Of a stretch of DNA of 64,000 nt, positions 54,269 through 63,386 are shown piece after piece. Under the pieces are notes generated by a model, which saw only the letters and a program-made list of their open reading frames with translations, had not been told where the DNA came from and ran no database searches. The number at the start of each line of letters is the position of its first letter. Positions within the stretch are counted from its first letter, which is position 1. The stretch lies in assembly GCA_009861545.1 (NCBI GenBank), contig VXME01000071.1, forward strand, positions 23,189 through 87,188. Direction: 5' to 3'. The position numbers were made by a program, and so were the translations under genes. Source of the DNA: Acidobacteriota bacterium. Lineage in GTDB: Bacteria; Acidobacteriota; Vicinamibacteria; Vicinamibacterales; UBA8438.

Positions 54269-55512
54269 ACGGCGTCTCACTCGCGTCTCCGGCGGCGGAC
54301 CCGCTGCTGCCGCCCGGCGTGCGGCGTTTCCTGCTCGGCATGGCGGCCCTCGGAGGCATCGCCTTCCTGGCCGGCCTCGTGCTCGACGGCATCCGGGCGT
54401 GGCAGGCGCTGCTGGTCAACTTCCTGTTCTTCGGCGGGCTGGCGCAGGCCGGCGTCGTCCTCTCGTGCATCCTGCAGGTGACCTCCGCCCGCTGGGGCCG
54501 CCCGCTCAAGCGCGTCGCCGAGGCGACGGTCGCATTCCTGCCGGCGGCCTTCGTGCTGCTGCTGGTCCTGCTGGCGGGCACCGCCGCCTGGGCGCCGTGG
54601 GTGCACGAGCCGGTCGAGGCCAAGGCTCCCTGGCTGAACATCCCCTTCTTCGTGACCCGGGAGCTGCTGGCGTTCCTGCTGTTGAGCGGCTTCAGCCTGC
54701 GCTACGTCTACCGCTCGGTCCGGCCGGACATCGGCATGCTGCACGAGTCCGGGGAACGGCCCGCCACCGGCCTCGCGGCGCGAATCATCGCCGGCTGGCA
54801 GGGCATCGACGCCGAGCGGGCGACCGGGCAGCGCCGGCAGAGCCGCTGGGCCGTGGCCGTGCTCGTCGCCTACGGCTGGGTGTTCACGCTGATCGCCTTC
54901 GACTTCGTCATGGCGCTCGACCCGCACTGGTTCTCGACGCTGCTGGGCGGCTACTACTTCATCGGGAACCTGCTGATCGGCCTGGCGTTCCTCGCCGGCG
55001 TCACCGCGGCAGGACGCCGGCGGCTCGGCATCGCGGGCTACGTCGGGCGCCACCACATGCACGACCTCGGCAAGCTGCTCTTCGGGTTCTGCATCCTCTG
55101 GGCGTACCTGTTCTGGTCGCAGTACCTGGTGATCTGGTACGGCGACCTCGCCGAGGAGACCGAGTTCATCTACCACCGGATGCACGGGGCCTGGGAGCCG
55201 GTGGCGCTGGCCGTGTTCGCGATGGCGTTCGCCGTTCCGTTCGTCGTGCTGCTGAGCCGCGCCGTCAAGACCTGGGCGCCCGGGCTGACGCTGGTGGCGG
55301 CTGTCGCCTTCACCGGCATGTGGCTCGAACGTTTCATCCTGGTCGCACCGTCGCTATGGCACGGCGCGGGCGTGCCGCTCGGCCTGCTGGAGCTACTGGT
55401 CACGGCGGGCGTGCTCAGCCTGTTCGTGGTCGCCTACACGACCTTCCTCGACATCTTCCCCACCCTGCCGGTTTCCGATCCGCGGCTCGCCCCGGCCGCG
55501 ACCGAGCACTGA
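54265..55512 (+). CDS. actF: Alternative Complex III subunit F (NrfD-like, second membrane subunit)
   Basis: 415 residues, GTG start overlapping the actE stop (GTGA). About ten TMs without a cofactor motif; typical ActF segments are ALLVNFLFFGGLAQAGVVLS, WLNIPFFVTRELLAF, MALDPHWFSTLLGGYYFIGN and GRHHMHDLGKLLFGFCILW (read in parts). ActF is homologous to ActC and completes the membrane arm. It ends the operon: no actG and no cytochrome-oxidase gene follow. Convergent with the esterase gene, 91 bases away. Confidence 0.92.
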   Translation: MNGVSLASPAADPLLPPGVRRFLLGMAALGGIAFLAGLVLDGIRAWQALLVNFLFFGGLAQAGVVLSCILQVTSARWGRPLKRVAEATVAFLPAAFVLLLVLLAGTAAWAPWVHEPVEAKAPWLNIPFFVTRELLAFLLLSGFSLRYVYRSVRPDIGMLHESGERPATGLAARIIAGWQGIDAERATGQRRQSRWAVAVLVAYGWVFTLIAFDFVMALDPHWFSTLLGGYYFIGNLLIGLAFLAGVTAAGRRRLGIAGYVGRHHMHDLGKLLFGFCILWAYLFWSQYLVIWYGDLAEETEFIYHRMHGAWEPVALAVFAMAFAVPFVVLLSRAVKTWAPGLTLVAAVAFTGMWLERFILVAPSLWHGAGVPLGLLELLVTAGVLSLFVVAYTTFLDIFPTLPVSDPRLAPAATEH

Positions 55513-55603
55513 TCGTGGGGGTGTGGACGTCCACGTAGGTCAGACGCGAGTCGGTCTCCGTCCGGTCCGACGATTACGCATTCGACTGATCGTCCTGGTT
55601 CCG

Positions 55604-56500
55604 CTATCGCACCAGCAGGTAGCGGTCGAACCACGCGATCATGGCGCCGATGTAGTCCGGCGGGTTCACCGCGCCCGGGAAGGTCGGCCCGTGCCCGGCG
55701 CCGGGGACGCGCAGCAGCTCGACCGGAACGCCGGCTTTCTCCAGGACCGCCTGCATGACCTCGGCGTTCTCGTACGACACGACGTCGTCCGCATCGCCGT
55801 GGACGAGCAGCATCGGTGGATCGCCGGGCGTCACATGGGTGACGGGCGATGCCGCGACGAAGCGCTGGTGCTCGACCGAGTCCGTGCGCGCGGAGCGCCG
55901 GAAGCCGAACAGCGGGTGGACCCTCCCCGGTGCAACGAGGGTGAGATCCGTCGGCGCCGCGCGGGCGACGACGACCTGCACCTTCGCGCTCTCCCGGTTC
56001 ACCGGGCTCGCGTCATCGGCGGTCCCCTTGTCGTCGAGGACGCCGAGCAGGCTGGCAAGGTGGCCGCCGGAAGATCCGCCCATCGCCCCGATGCGGTCGG
56101 GATCGATCCCGAACTCGCTCGCGTGGTGGCGCACGAAACGCACCGCGCGCTGCGCGTCCTCCAGATGCGCGGGATGCCGGAAGCGGGGCGAGGCGCGGTG
56201 GTTGATTCCGAACACCGTGTAGCCGGCCGCGGCCAGGGGCAGGGCGTAGATCTCCTCCTGCCCGCTCTCCTTCAACGGCGTGGCGTCGAGGCCGAGCTCA
56301 CGCGTCCAGCCGCTTCCCGAGATGAAGACGATGCCGTATCCGTTGGGGTTCTCCGGGTAGTACACGTCCATCAGCAGAGCGAGCCCGGAGTACATGCCGA
56401 AGACGACGTTGCGCTCCACGCGCTCCTCGGCCCCGGCCCGGTCCGCCAGACCGCCGATCAGGACCACCGCCAGGGCGCCGACGAGAATCCGTTGCGTCAT
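55604..56500 (-). CDS. Exported alpha/beta hydrolase (acetyl-xylan-esterase/lipase-like)
   Basis: 298 residues with a signal peptide (about 1-23) and a very strong GGAAGGAGAAGGAGA before the ATG. Motifs: nucleophile Ser144 in GGSSGGHLA, HGDADDVVSY with the acid, and PGAGHGPTFPG with the catalytic His. The family (BD-FAE/DUF1749-like esterases) hydrolyses acyl esters; the physiological substrate is not evident. Encoded downstream of the PQQ-type protein gene with hairpin-rich DNA between. Confidence 0.88.
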   Translation of the reverse strand: MTQRILVGALAVVLIGGLADRAGAEERVERNVVFGMYSGLALLMDVYYPENPNGYGIVFISGSGWTRELGLDATPLKESGQEEIYALPLAAAGYTVFGINHRASPRFRHPAHLEDAQRAVRFVRHHASEFGIDPDRIGAMGGSSGGHLASLLGVLDDKGTADDASPVNRESAKVQVVVARAAPTDLTLVAPGRVHPLFGFRRSARTDSVEHQRFVAASPVTHVTPGDPPMLLVHGDADDVVSYENAEVMQAVLEKAGVPVELLRVPGAGHGPTFPGAVNPPDYIGAMIAWFDRYLLVR

Positions 56501-56519
56501 TCTCCTTCTCCTTCCGTGC

Positions 56520-56554
56520 TAGAAGTCTGCGCCGTAGAACGGCGTAGACTTCTA
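56520..56554. repeat. Long inverted repeat between quinoprotein and esterase genes
   Basis: Arms 56520-56534 and 56540-56554 pair over 15 bases with one mismatch (G-T) around a five-base loop. There is no T-run after either arm, so it is not a classic terminator. A second perfect 9-base inverted repeat sits at 56590-56608 and a short one near 56614-56625. Confidence 0.75.
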
Positions 56555-56589
56555 GTCAGGCCCGGTTGGGCGGCAATCGGAGGCCGCAG

Positions 56590-56608
56590 CGCGACCGCAG
56601 CGGTCGCG
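56590..56608. repeat. 19-base near-palindrome
   Basis: Perfect 9+9 arms (CGCGACCGC / GCGGTCGCG) around a single central base, 20 bases after the quinoprotein stop codon in the direction of transcription (minus strand). Confidence 0.6.
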
Positions 56609-56627
56609 TTCGGCGACGATTGTCGGG

Positions 56628-58367
56628 CTAGTGAGCATCGTCGGCCACCGTGAACACGAAGATCCCGTGCCCGCCGGCGGGACGCTGCTTCTCCGGCGTC
56701 AACTGCCCCGAGATGCCGCTCCACAGCGAAGGGTCCGTCCCGACCGGAATCGCCAGGTACTGCCGCCCCTCCACCGCGTAGGTGATGGGAAACCCGGAAA
56801 CGGAGCTCGGCATCCGGGTCCTGAACAGGATCCCGCCCGACCGCGCGTCGTGCACGTACAGGTTCCGGTCCCAGTCGCCGACGACCACCAAGCCGCCGCC
56901 CGTCGTCAGCACGGCGCTGTCCATGGCGGTGCGGGTCCGGTGGCGCCACAGCACGTTGCCGTCGACGTCGATGGCGACGAGCTCGCCCACGCCGTCCGGC
57001 CGCTCCGGGTGCATCAGGTGCGCGCGGCGCGAGATGCCGACGCCGCCCCCGCCCTCGACGAGCTCCGGTCCCGGCCCGAAGGTGGTCCGCTCGCAGCTCA
57101 CGAGCAGCGGCACGTAGAACGCCTGCGTATCCGGGTGGTAGGCCATCGACCGCCAACTCTTGAAACCGGCCACGCTGGGGCAGAACTCCAGCTCCACCCC
57201 TTCCTGCGGGATCATGCCGGGGCGGTAGGTGATCGCGCCGGTTTCGGGGTGGACGTCGAGAATCGTCTGGTATCCGAGGTCGTGCGCGGCCAGGAAGCGG
57301 CCGGTGGCGCGGTCGAGCTCCCAGAGAATCGCCAGCTTGCCCATCTTGAAGAGCGAACGGCGCCCGTCGTGATCGACCAGCAGGTTCTCGAACGTCTCGT
57401 CCATGTCGTGCGTCTCGCCGGGCAGGAGCTGGTTGTACCAGACGATGTCGCCGCTGGCCGGGTCGAGCGCGAGCACGCTGTTCGTGTACAGCGCGTCGCC
57501 GGAATGCCCCCGCTGGAACCGCGCCCACGGCTTGGCCTGCGCCGTCGCCCAGTAGATGAGGTTCGTGCCGGGATCGTAGCTGCCGGCGGTCCAACTGTCG
57601 CCGCCGATGCGGAACATCAGCGGCGTATCGCCCCAGGTGTCGCCGCCCGGCTCGCCGGGCCGGGCCACCGTCGAAGTCCGCCACACTTCCTCGCCGGTCT
57701 GCGCGTCCCGCGCGGAGATGAAGCAGGGCATGTCCTTGGCCTCGTGGAAGCGCTCGCAGCCGTTGGTGCTGGCCACCACCCTGCCGCCGACGACGATGGG
57801 CCCGGCGGTGTAGCGGAACCCGAGCCGGTAGTCGGCGCCGGCGACGTTCCAGACGACGTCGCCGGTCCGGGCATCGAGGGCCACGACGTGCGCGTCGACG
57901 GTGGTCAGATAGACCTTGTCGTCGTAGATCGCGAGATTGCGCGTGGTGACGATGCCGGTCAGCTCCTCGGCCTCGTGCTCGTGCCGGTAGCGCCAGAGCA
58001 GCTCCCCGGTGGCCGCGTCGAGAGCCTCGACGATGCCGAAGGGGCTGGCGATGTACAGCACGCCGTCATGGACCAGCGGATTCGGCTCGGGCCGCCCCTC
58101 GGTCCCGATGGCCCACGACCAGGCGAGCTGCAGCCGGTGCGCGTTCTCGGTGTCTATCTGGTCGAGCGGGCTGTAGCCCCACCCGTCGAGGGTGCGCCGC
58201 CAGTTGATCCAGTCGGCCGGATCCGGATCGAGCAGCATCTCCTGCGTGACCGGGGTGAACGGCCGCTCCTGCGCAAGGAGCGGCACGGCGTTCGCGCCCA
58301 GGACCACCGCAGCGCCGAACAGCAGCAACAGCGTGCCGATTCTCGTGCTCATGACGGCACCCATCAT
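56628..58367 (-). CDS. Exported PQQ-type quinoprotein beta-propeller
   Basis: 579 residues from ATG 58367 with GGAGG seven bases upstream. Signal peptide (about 1-32, ending LLAQE). WD-like PQQ repeats recur: ALDAATGELLWRY, ALDARTGDVVWNV, SARDAQTGEEVWR, ALDPASGDIVWYN and AIDVDGNVLWRH. N-terminal DWINWRRTLDGWGYSPLDQ is typical of PQQ alcohol-dehydrogenase-like proteins. I see no CxxCH, so it lacks the haem c domain of quinohaemoproteins. The adjacent-Cys PQQ disulfide is not evident. A dehydrogenase or a scaffold role remains open. Confidence 0.87.
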   Translation of the reverse strand: MMGAVMSTRIGTLLLLFGAAVVLGANAVPLLAQERPFTPVTQEMLLDPDPADWINWRRTLDGWGYSPLDQIDTENAHRLQLAWSWAIGTEGRPEPNPLVHDGVLYIASPFGIVEALDAATGELLWRYRHEHEAEELTGIVTTRNLAIYDDKVYLTTVDAHVVALDARTGDVVWNVAGADYRLGFRYTAGPIVVGGRVVASTNGCERFHEAKDMPCFISARDAQTGEEVWRTSTVARPGEPGGDTWGDTPLMFRIGGDSWTAGSYDPGTNLIYWATAQAKPWARFQRGHSGDALYTNSVLALDPASGDIVWYNQLLPGETHDMDETFENLLVDHDGRRSLFKMGKLAILWELDRATGRFLAAHDLGYQTILDVHPETGAITYRPGMIPQEGVELEFCPSVAGFKSWRSMAYHPDTQAFYVPLLVSCERTTFGPGPELVEGGGGVGISRRAHLMHPERPDGVGELVAIDVDGNVLWRHRTRTAMDSAVLTTGGGLVVVGDWDRNLYVHDARSGGILFRTRMPSSVSGFPITYAVEGRQYLAIPVGTDPSLWSGISGQLTPEKQRPAGGHGIFVFTVADDAH

Positions 58368-58413
58368 GACACAGCCTCCGCCCGCTCCACTTCCGGACGC
58401 GCGGCGTCGCGTT

Positions 58414-58419
58414 TACACT
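58414..58419 (+). promoter_or_regulatory. Putative -10 box of leaderless M48 protease gene
   Basis: TACACT with a six-base spacer to the GTG at 58426; no Shine-Dalgarno. Confidence 0.4.
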
Positions 58420-58425
58420 CTTCCT

Positions 58426-59178
58426 GTGACTCGCAGCGCCTCCTACCTCTTCGGCCGACTCGCAGGCCGGCAGGTCCGCAAGGCGAAGCTGATCTGGGAC
58501 TCGGTCGCCGGCAGCGAGGACGACGCCATCCGGGCGCAACAGGGACTCGGCCGCGAGATGGCGGCGGCGGTGCGCGAGCAGGCGCCGGGGCCGGTCGACC
58601 CGGGCGTGCAGGGACTGCTGGACGAGCTGGCGGCGGCGCTGGCCGAGCGCGTGCGCAATCCCCTCCACCGCTTCGAGGTGACCGCCGCGGCGGGCAACCA
58701 CCCCACCGCCTTCGCGCTGCCCGGCGGCTACATCTTCGTGGCCCCGACCCTGGTCGAGCTGACGGGCCGCGATCGCGACCAACTGGCCTTCGTGATCGGC
58801 CACGAGATGGCCCACGTGATCCGGGGGCACGCCATCGACCGCATCAAGCTCGAGTGGAGCCAGAAGGCGCTGTCGGCCGTCTCGGTGGCGACTCCCGCCG
58901 GTCGCACCGTGGCCCCCTGGCTGCGCCGGGTCGGCGTCGGGTGGCTCGAGAGGGCCTACTCGCGCGAGCAGGAGTTCGAGGCGGACGAGCTCGGCGGACG
59001 CCTGATGCGGGCTGCCGCCTTCGATCCCCAGGGCTGCGTCCGCATGCTGGAGCGCTTCCGCCGGATGGAGCACGAGTCCGACCCGCTGGGCCTCGCCGCC
59101 TACATGTCGACCCATCCACCGGTCGACGACCGCATCCACCACCTGCGCGAGCGCCTGAAGCTGGAAACGCATGCGTGA
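58426..59178 (+). CDS. M48-family zinc metalloprotease
   Basis: 250 residues from GTG 58426; an ATG at 58366 would add 20 residues but overlaps the divergent quinoprotein start. Zinc motif HExxH is His126-Glu127-His130 (VIGHEMAHVIRG), and the third ligand Glu lies in YSREQEFEADELGG. No signal peptide or strong TM, unlike HtpX, so it is probably cytoplasmic or peripheral. It overlaps the methyltransferase gene by eight bases. Confidence 0.92.
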   Translation: MTRSASYLFGRLAGRQVRKAKLIWDSVAGSEDDAIRAQQGLGREMAAAVREQAPGPVDPGVQGLLDELAAALAERVRNPLHRFEVTAAAGNHPTAFALPGGYIFVAPTLVELTGRDRDQLAFVIGHEMAHVIRGHAIDRIKLEWSQKALSAVSVATPAGRTVAPWLRRVGVGWLERAYSREQEFEADELGGRLMRAAAFDPQGCVRMLERFRRMEHESDPLGLAAYMSTHPPVDDRIHHLRERLKLETHA

Positions 59179-59902
59179 ACGGCCGCACCAGATCATCAGC
59201 CGGCCCGACAGCGGCGCGTCGCCGCTCTCGCACGAGGGACGGACCCGCCGCCGCTTCGCCCGGCGCCTGCGGCTACTCGGGATTCCCGACGACCTCACCG
59301 GCTGGTCGGTGCTCGACGTCGGCGCATGGCACGGCTTCTTCTCGTTCGAGTGCGAGCGGCGCGGGGCCGACCGGGTGCTGGCGGTGGACAGCTTCGCCTG
59401 GGACCGCTTCGGCATGGACGAGTTCCTGGCCGCGCACGAGCGGCTCGGCTCGGCGGTGGAGCACCGGCGGGCCGACGTGCACGAGCTCGACCCGGACGAT
59501 ATCGGACAGTTCGATCTCGTGCTCCTGCTCGGCGTCTTCTATCACCTGCGGAACCCGCTGGCCGCGCTCGAACGGATCGCACGGGTCACGAAGCGGCTGC
59601 TGATCTGCGAGACCCACGTCCTGTTGCCGTTCGTCCACGAGCGCTACCCGCTGGTGCCGTTCTTCCCGGGCGACGAGGGCGCGCGGGAAGCGCCGGGCGA
59701 GCTGTGCGCCATGCCGACCCTGACGGCGCTGGAGCAGATGCTACAATCCGTCGGATTCAGCGAAGTCGAAACGGTCTACAGCCCGTCTTTTCGCTACTGG
59801 AAGAAGTTCGTCGCGCTCGTGACCAACCGCCCGCAGTCGGGGCGGGGCATCGTTCACGCGCGCGTATCGTCCGCATCGACGACGAGGGAGCAAGGGACGT
59901 AA
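59171..59902 (+). CDS. SAM-dependent methyltransferase, CmoB/DUF1698-like
   Basis: Rossmann-fold class I methyltransferase, 243 residues. SAM-binding motif I VLDVGAWHGFFSFECERRG, Asp of motif II in VLAVDSF, and FDLVLLLGVFYHLRNPLAAL, the form found in CmoB and DUF1698 proteins. CmoB-type enzymes modify wobble uridine with carboxy-SAM; the substrate here is unproven. Its stop shares one base with the next start (TAATG). Confidence 0.86.
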   Translation: MRERPHQIISRPDSGASPLSHEGRTRRRFARRLRLLGIPDDLTGWSVLDVGAWHGFFSFECERRGADRVLAVDSFAWDRFGMDEFLAAHERLGSAVEHRRADVHELDPDDIGQFDLVLLLGVFYHLRNPLAALERIARVTKRLLICETHVLLPFVHERYPLVPFFPGDEGAREAPGELCAMPTLTALEQMLQSVGFSEVETVYSPSFRYWKKFVALVTNRPQSGRGIVHARVSSASTTREQGT

Positions 59903-60798
59903 TGAAGCTTGCCGTGCTCGGCCTGGGAACGATGGGCGCGCCGATGGCGACCAATCTGATCAAGGCCGGCTGCGAGGTCACGGTCTACAACCGGACGCGG
60001 AGCCGGGAGGAGCCGGTGGTCAGGCTGGGAGCATCCCGCGCCGACAGCCCGGCCGCGGCGGCGTCCGATGTCGACATCGTCCTCAGTTGCGTCTCCGACA
60101 CCCCGGACGTCGAGCACGTGCTGCTCGAGAGCGGCTCCGGCGTCATCGACGGCCTGAGGGAGGGCGGACTGGTCATCGACTGCTCTTCGATCGCCCCGGT
60201 TGCGACGCGCCGCCTCGCCGAACAGTTCCGCGCCCGGGGCATCGGCTACGTCGACGCCCCGGTATCGGGCGGCTCGGAGGGCGCCATCAAGGGCACCCTC
60301 ACCATCATGTGCGGCGGCACCGAGGAAGACTTCGAGCGTGCGAAGCCGGTGCTGCAGATCATCGGCGCCACGGTGACCCGGATCGGACCGGTCGGATGCG
60401 GCCAGATCGCGAAGGTGGCCAACCAGGTCGCAATCACCGGAACGTACATGGCGCTGGCCGAGGCGCTCACCCTGGCCTGTCGCGCTGGCGCGAATCCGGA
60501 GCGCGTGGTCGAGGCGATCGGCGGCGGCGCGGCCGCGTCGTGGGTCCTCAGCAACCGATCAGACCGGATGCTGAACGACGACTACCCGCTCGGCTTCCGG
60601 ACCCGCCTGCACCGCAAGGACCTCGCGATCGCGCTCGACGCCGCCCGCGAGTTCCAGGTGCCGCTGCCGATCGCGAGCCTCGTAGCGACCATCGAGGACG
60701 CGCTGATCGCGCAGGGCTACGGTGACGAGGACATGTCCAACCTGGCGCGTTTCGTCCGCGAGGGCGCCGGTATTCCCAGCGGACCGATGAAGGCGTGA
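59902..60798 (+). CDS. 3-Hydroxyisobutyrate-type beta-hydroxyacid dehydrogenase
   Basis: NAD(P)-dependent dehydrogenase of the HIBADH/6-phosphogluconate-like family, 298 residues. Nucleotide site GLGTMGAPMATNL, substrate motif DAPVSGGSEGA, catalytic Lys171 in GQIAKVANQ. Could act on 3-hydroxyisobutyrate, 2-hydroxy-3-oxopropionate or succinic semialdehyde. The next gene is a CoA-transferase subunit 41 bases on, which fits a branched-chain or hydroxy-acid catabolic unit. Confidence 0.9.
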   Translation: MKLAVLGLGTMGAPMATNLIKAGCEVTVYNRTRSREEPVVRLGASRADSPAAAASDVDIVLSCVSDTPDVEHVLLESGSGVIDGLREGGLVIDCSSIAPVATRRLAEQFRARGIGYVDAPVSGGSEGAIKGTLTIMCGGTEEDFERAKPVLQIIGATVTRIGPVGCGQIAKVANQVAITGTYMALAEALTLACRAGANPERVVEAIGGGAAASWVLSNRSDRMLNDDYPLGFRTRLHRKDLAIALDAAREFQVPLPIASLVATIEDALIAQGYGDEDMSNLARFVREGAGIPSGPMKA

Positions 60799-60839
60799 CG
60801 CCACCGCCGACCGACCCAGGTTCCACGCGAGAGACAACG

Positions 60840-61541
60840 ATGCCCGGCAAGGTCTACGCCAGCTCGGCCGCCGCCCTCGAGGGCCTGTTGCACGACGACA
60901 TGACCATCATGGTCGGCGGGTTCGGGCTGTGCGGCGTGCCCCAGAACCTGTGCGTCGCGTTGCGCGACTCGGGCGTGAAGGGGCTCACCTGCATCAGCAA
61001 CAACGCCGGCGTGGACGGCGCGGGTCTCGGGCTGCTGCTCGACACCCGGCAGATCCGGAAGATGATCGCCAGCTACGTGGGCGAGAACAAGACGTTCGAG
61101 GGTCAGTTCCTCGACGGCTCGCTCGAGGTCGAGCTGAACCCGCAGGGCACGATGGCCGAGCGCATCCGGGCCGGCGGGGCCGGTATCGGGGCCTTCTTCA
61201 CACCGACCGGCTACGGCACGCCGCTGACCGCGGGCAAGGAGACGCGGCAGCTCGACGGCCGCTGGCAGGTGCTCGAGACCGCGCTGCACGCCGACCTGTC
61301 GCTGGTGAAGGCATGGAAGGCGGACGAGGCGGGCAACCTCGTCTACCGGATGACCGCGCGCAACTTCAACCCGCCGATGGCCGAGGCGGGCCGTGTGACG
61401 GTCGCCGAGGTCGAGGAGATCGTGCCGGCCGGCGCGCTCGACCCGCATCTGGTCCACACGCCGGCGGTCTACGTCGACCGCATCGTCGTCGGCGAGGATC
61501 CGACGAAGGTCATCGAGCGCCGCCGGACGCGGCCGGCGTAG
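60840..61541 (+). CDS. scoA: 3-Oxoacid CoA-transferase subunit A
   Basis: Alpha subunit of a succinyl-CoA:3-ketoacid CoA-transferase. 233 residues from ATG 60840 (a 5' extension from 60795 has no support). Typical N-terminal MTIMVGGFGLCGVPQNL and GAFFTPTGYGTPLTAGKETR. Works with the B subunit encoded 64 bases downstream. Probable substrates are acetoacetate or another beta-ketoacid. Confidence 0.93.
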   Translation: MPGKVYASSAAALEGLLHDDMTIMVGGFGLCGVPQNLCVALRDSGVKGLTCISNNAGVDGAGLGLLLDTRQIRKMIASYVGENKTFEGQFLDGSLEVELNPQGTMAERIRAGGAGIGAFFTPTGYGTPLTAGKETRQLDGRWQVLETALHADLSLVKAWKADEAGNLVYRMTARNFNPPMAEAGRVTVAEVEEIVPAGALDPHLVHTPAVYVDRIVVGEDPTKVIERRRTRPA

Positions 61542-61605
61542 GATCCGGCGCGGACGACCCGGCACCCGCACCGGCCGCGGAATGCAATCCTGAAGGAGCG
61601 ACGAC

Positions 61606-62262
61606 GTGGCCCTGACACGAGAGCAAATGGCCGCCCGCGCCGCGCGCGAGATGCACGACGGCGACTACGTGAACCTCGGCATCGGCATCCCGACCCTCTG
61701 CGCCAGCTTCATCCCGCCGGAGGTGAGCATCATGCTGCAGAGCGAGAACGGCCTGCTCGGGATCGGCCCCTACCCCACCGACGCCGAGATCGACGCCGAC
61801 CTCATCAACGCCGGCAAGGAGACGGTCACCGCCGTCGACGGGGCCAGCTACTTCAGCAGCGCCCAGAGCTTCGCCATGATCCGCGGCGGCCACATCGACC
61901 TCGCCATCCTCGGCGCCATGCAGGTCTCGGCAAGCGGCGACCTCGCCAACTGGATGATCCCCGGGGCGATGGTCAAGGGACCGGGCGGCGCGATGGACCT
62001 CGTCTCCGGCGCCAAGCGGGTCCTGATCGTGATGGATCACCTGTCGAAGCGCGGAGACAGGAAGATCCTCGACGCGTGCAGCCTGCCGCTGACCGGCAAG
62101 GGGGTCGTCAACACGATCGTCTCGTCCCTGGCGGTCATGGAAGTGCAAGCGGACGGATTGCACCTCCTGGAGCGCGCGCCCGGCGTCTCCGTCGACGAGA
62201 TCCGCGCGGCGACCGAGCCGGCGCTGATCACGAGCGGCGACGTGCCGGAGATCGCGGTCTGA
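61606..62262 (+). CDS. scoB: 3-Oxoacid CoA-transferase subunit B
   Basis: Beta subunit with the catalytic glutamate Glu47 in LQSENGLLG that forms the gamma-glutamyl-CoA thioester intermediate. 218 residues; GTG start with AAGGAG seven bases upstream. [11 protein letters not shown] and [23 protein letters not shown] (read in parts) are class I CoA-transferase motifs. Forms a heterodimer or tetramer with subunit A. Confidence 0.93.
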   Translation: MALTREQMAARAAREMHDGDYVNLGIGIPTLCASFIPPEVSIMLQSENGLLGIGPYPTDAEIDADLINAGKETVTAVDGASYFSSAQSFAMIRGGHIDLAILGAMQVSASGDLANWMIPGAMVKGPGGAMDLVSGAKRVLIVMDHLSKRGDRKILDACSLPLTGKGVVNTIVSSLAVMEVQADGLHLLERAPGVSVDEIRAATEPALITSGDVPEIAV

Positions 62263-62304
62263 GCCAACCGAGTTCGTGGCTGTCGTGCATCCGGCGTGAA
62301 CCGG

Positions 62305-63375
62305 CTACCCCGATGCGACGGCCTGTTCGACGACCTCCAGCGCGCGGTTGACCGCCTTGCGGCGCCAGAACCGGCTCGCCGGACAGAAGCATTCGACCAG
62401 TTCCCGCTTCGCGCGCTCGTATGCGGAGGCGGCGGGCGTGGCATGCTGGTGCGCCCGGTTCTCGGCACGCAGAGCGGCCAGCACGCGCAACGGCCCGTAG
62501 GTACCGAACTCCAGGCAGGCGAAGCGGTAGTCGCGCGGCCCGGCGTGGCGGGCGAGCCACGCACCCATCACGCCGCGCGCGGCATAGGGCGTATCGTGAC
62601 CGACCGGAACGACGCGTTCCGGATCGAACCGCGCGCGGTACCAGTCGAGATCGTGCACATGCGGCGGCTCGATCAGGAGCCGGTAGTCGGCGTACTCGCC
62701 GAGTCCGGTGTGCAGATCCAGGTGCACCACTTCGTCCGCCGCCCGGGTCCAGCTCCAGAAGCGTTCCCGAATGAGACGGGTCGGCGCCGTGGCCTCGCGC
62801 CCCCCGAAGAACAGACCCGACGGGTGCTCGTACTGGCCGGTCGCGACGGCGTTCTGCAGAACGGCCAGCCCGTGACGCCGAACCGCCCAGGCCGCCCGCA
62901 GACGGAAGGCGTCCAGTAGCGACGGCGGTGTCGCAGGGTTCAACAGATCGTGAACCCGGCCGTAGTGGTCAGGTGTGCCGGCGTACGTCTCGTCGTCGTC
63001 GAGGAAGTTGCGGTTGAGGTCGACGTTGTCCTCGTTCGCGCGCCGCCGCCAGGCGAAGCCGAAGGGATTGAGCGCGTGCAGCAGCACGACGAGCGTGCCG
63101 CCGGGTATCGACACGGCACCTTCGCGCAGCCGGCTGAGCCACGCGAGCTGTACGGCGGACCCGAAGAACCCCTCGACGCCATGGAGCCCCGACGAAACGA
63201 CCACCGCGCGGCGCGGGTTCCGGGCCCCGACCAGCGCCACGTCGATGGCCAGCTCGCGCCCGTCCGGCCCCGCTCCAGCCAGCAGGTGGTGCTGAAGCGG
63301 CGCGGCCGCTGCGCGAGCGGTCTCGCGGAAGCGCTCGCGGGCCGCCCGATAGCTTCCCGAGAACGGATCGAACAC
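62305..63375 (-). CDS. DUF2817 / M14-like zinc carboxypeptidase
   Basis: 356 residues. Zinc ligands fit the M14 pattern: His and Glu in SGLHGVEGF, then His in LDLHTGLG. The DLNRNFLDD stretch is the substrate Arg/Asn region and FACLEFGTYGP is near the C-terminal Glu. No signal peptide, so cytoplasmic. GTG start; the upstream quinoprotein gene ends 11 bases before, and they are probably co-transcribed. Confidence 0.88.
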   Translation of the reverse strand: MFDPFSGSYRAARERFRETARAAAAPLQHHLLAGAGPDGRELAIDVALVGARNPRRAVVVSSGLHGVEGFFGSAVQLAWLSRLREGAVSIPGGTLVVLLHALNPFGFAWRRRANEDNVDLNRNFLDDDETYAGTPDHYGRVHDLLNPATPPSLLDAFRLRAAWAVRRHGLAVLQNAVATGQYEHPSGLFFGGREATAPTRLIRERFWSWTRAADEVVHLDLHTGLGEYADYRLLIEPPHVHDLDWYRARFDPERVVPVGHDTPYAARGVMGAWLARHAGPRDYRFACLEFGTYGPLRVLAALRAENRAHQHATPAASAYERAKRELVECFCPASRFWRRKAVNRALEVVEQAVASG

Positions 63376-63386
63376 GGCGCCGCCGG

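Noticed and set aside
48314..55512. Polysulfide/nitrate reductase (Psr/Nrf) operon
   Set aside because: Five-haem ActA, two NrfD-like subunits, DUF3341 and a mono-haem lipoprotein are specific to Alternative Complex III.
55523..55534. 12-base palindrome between actF and the esterase gene
   Set aside because: Perfect but short, without a T-run or repeats elsewhere in the gap; not enough for a terminator or operator call.
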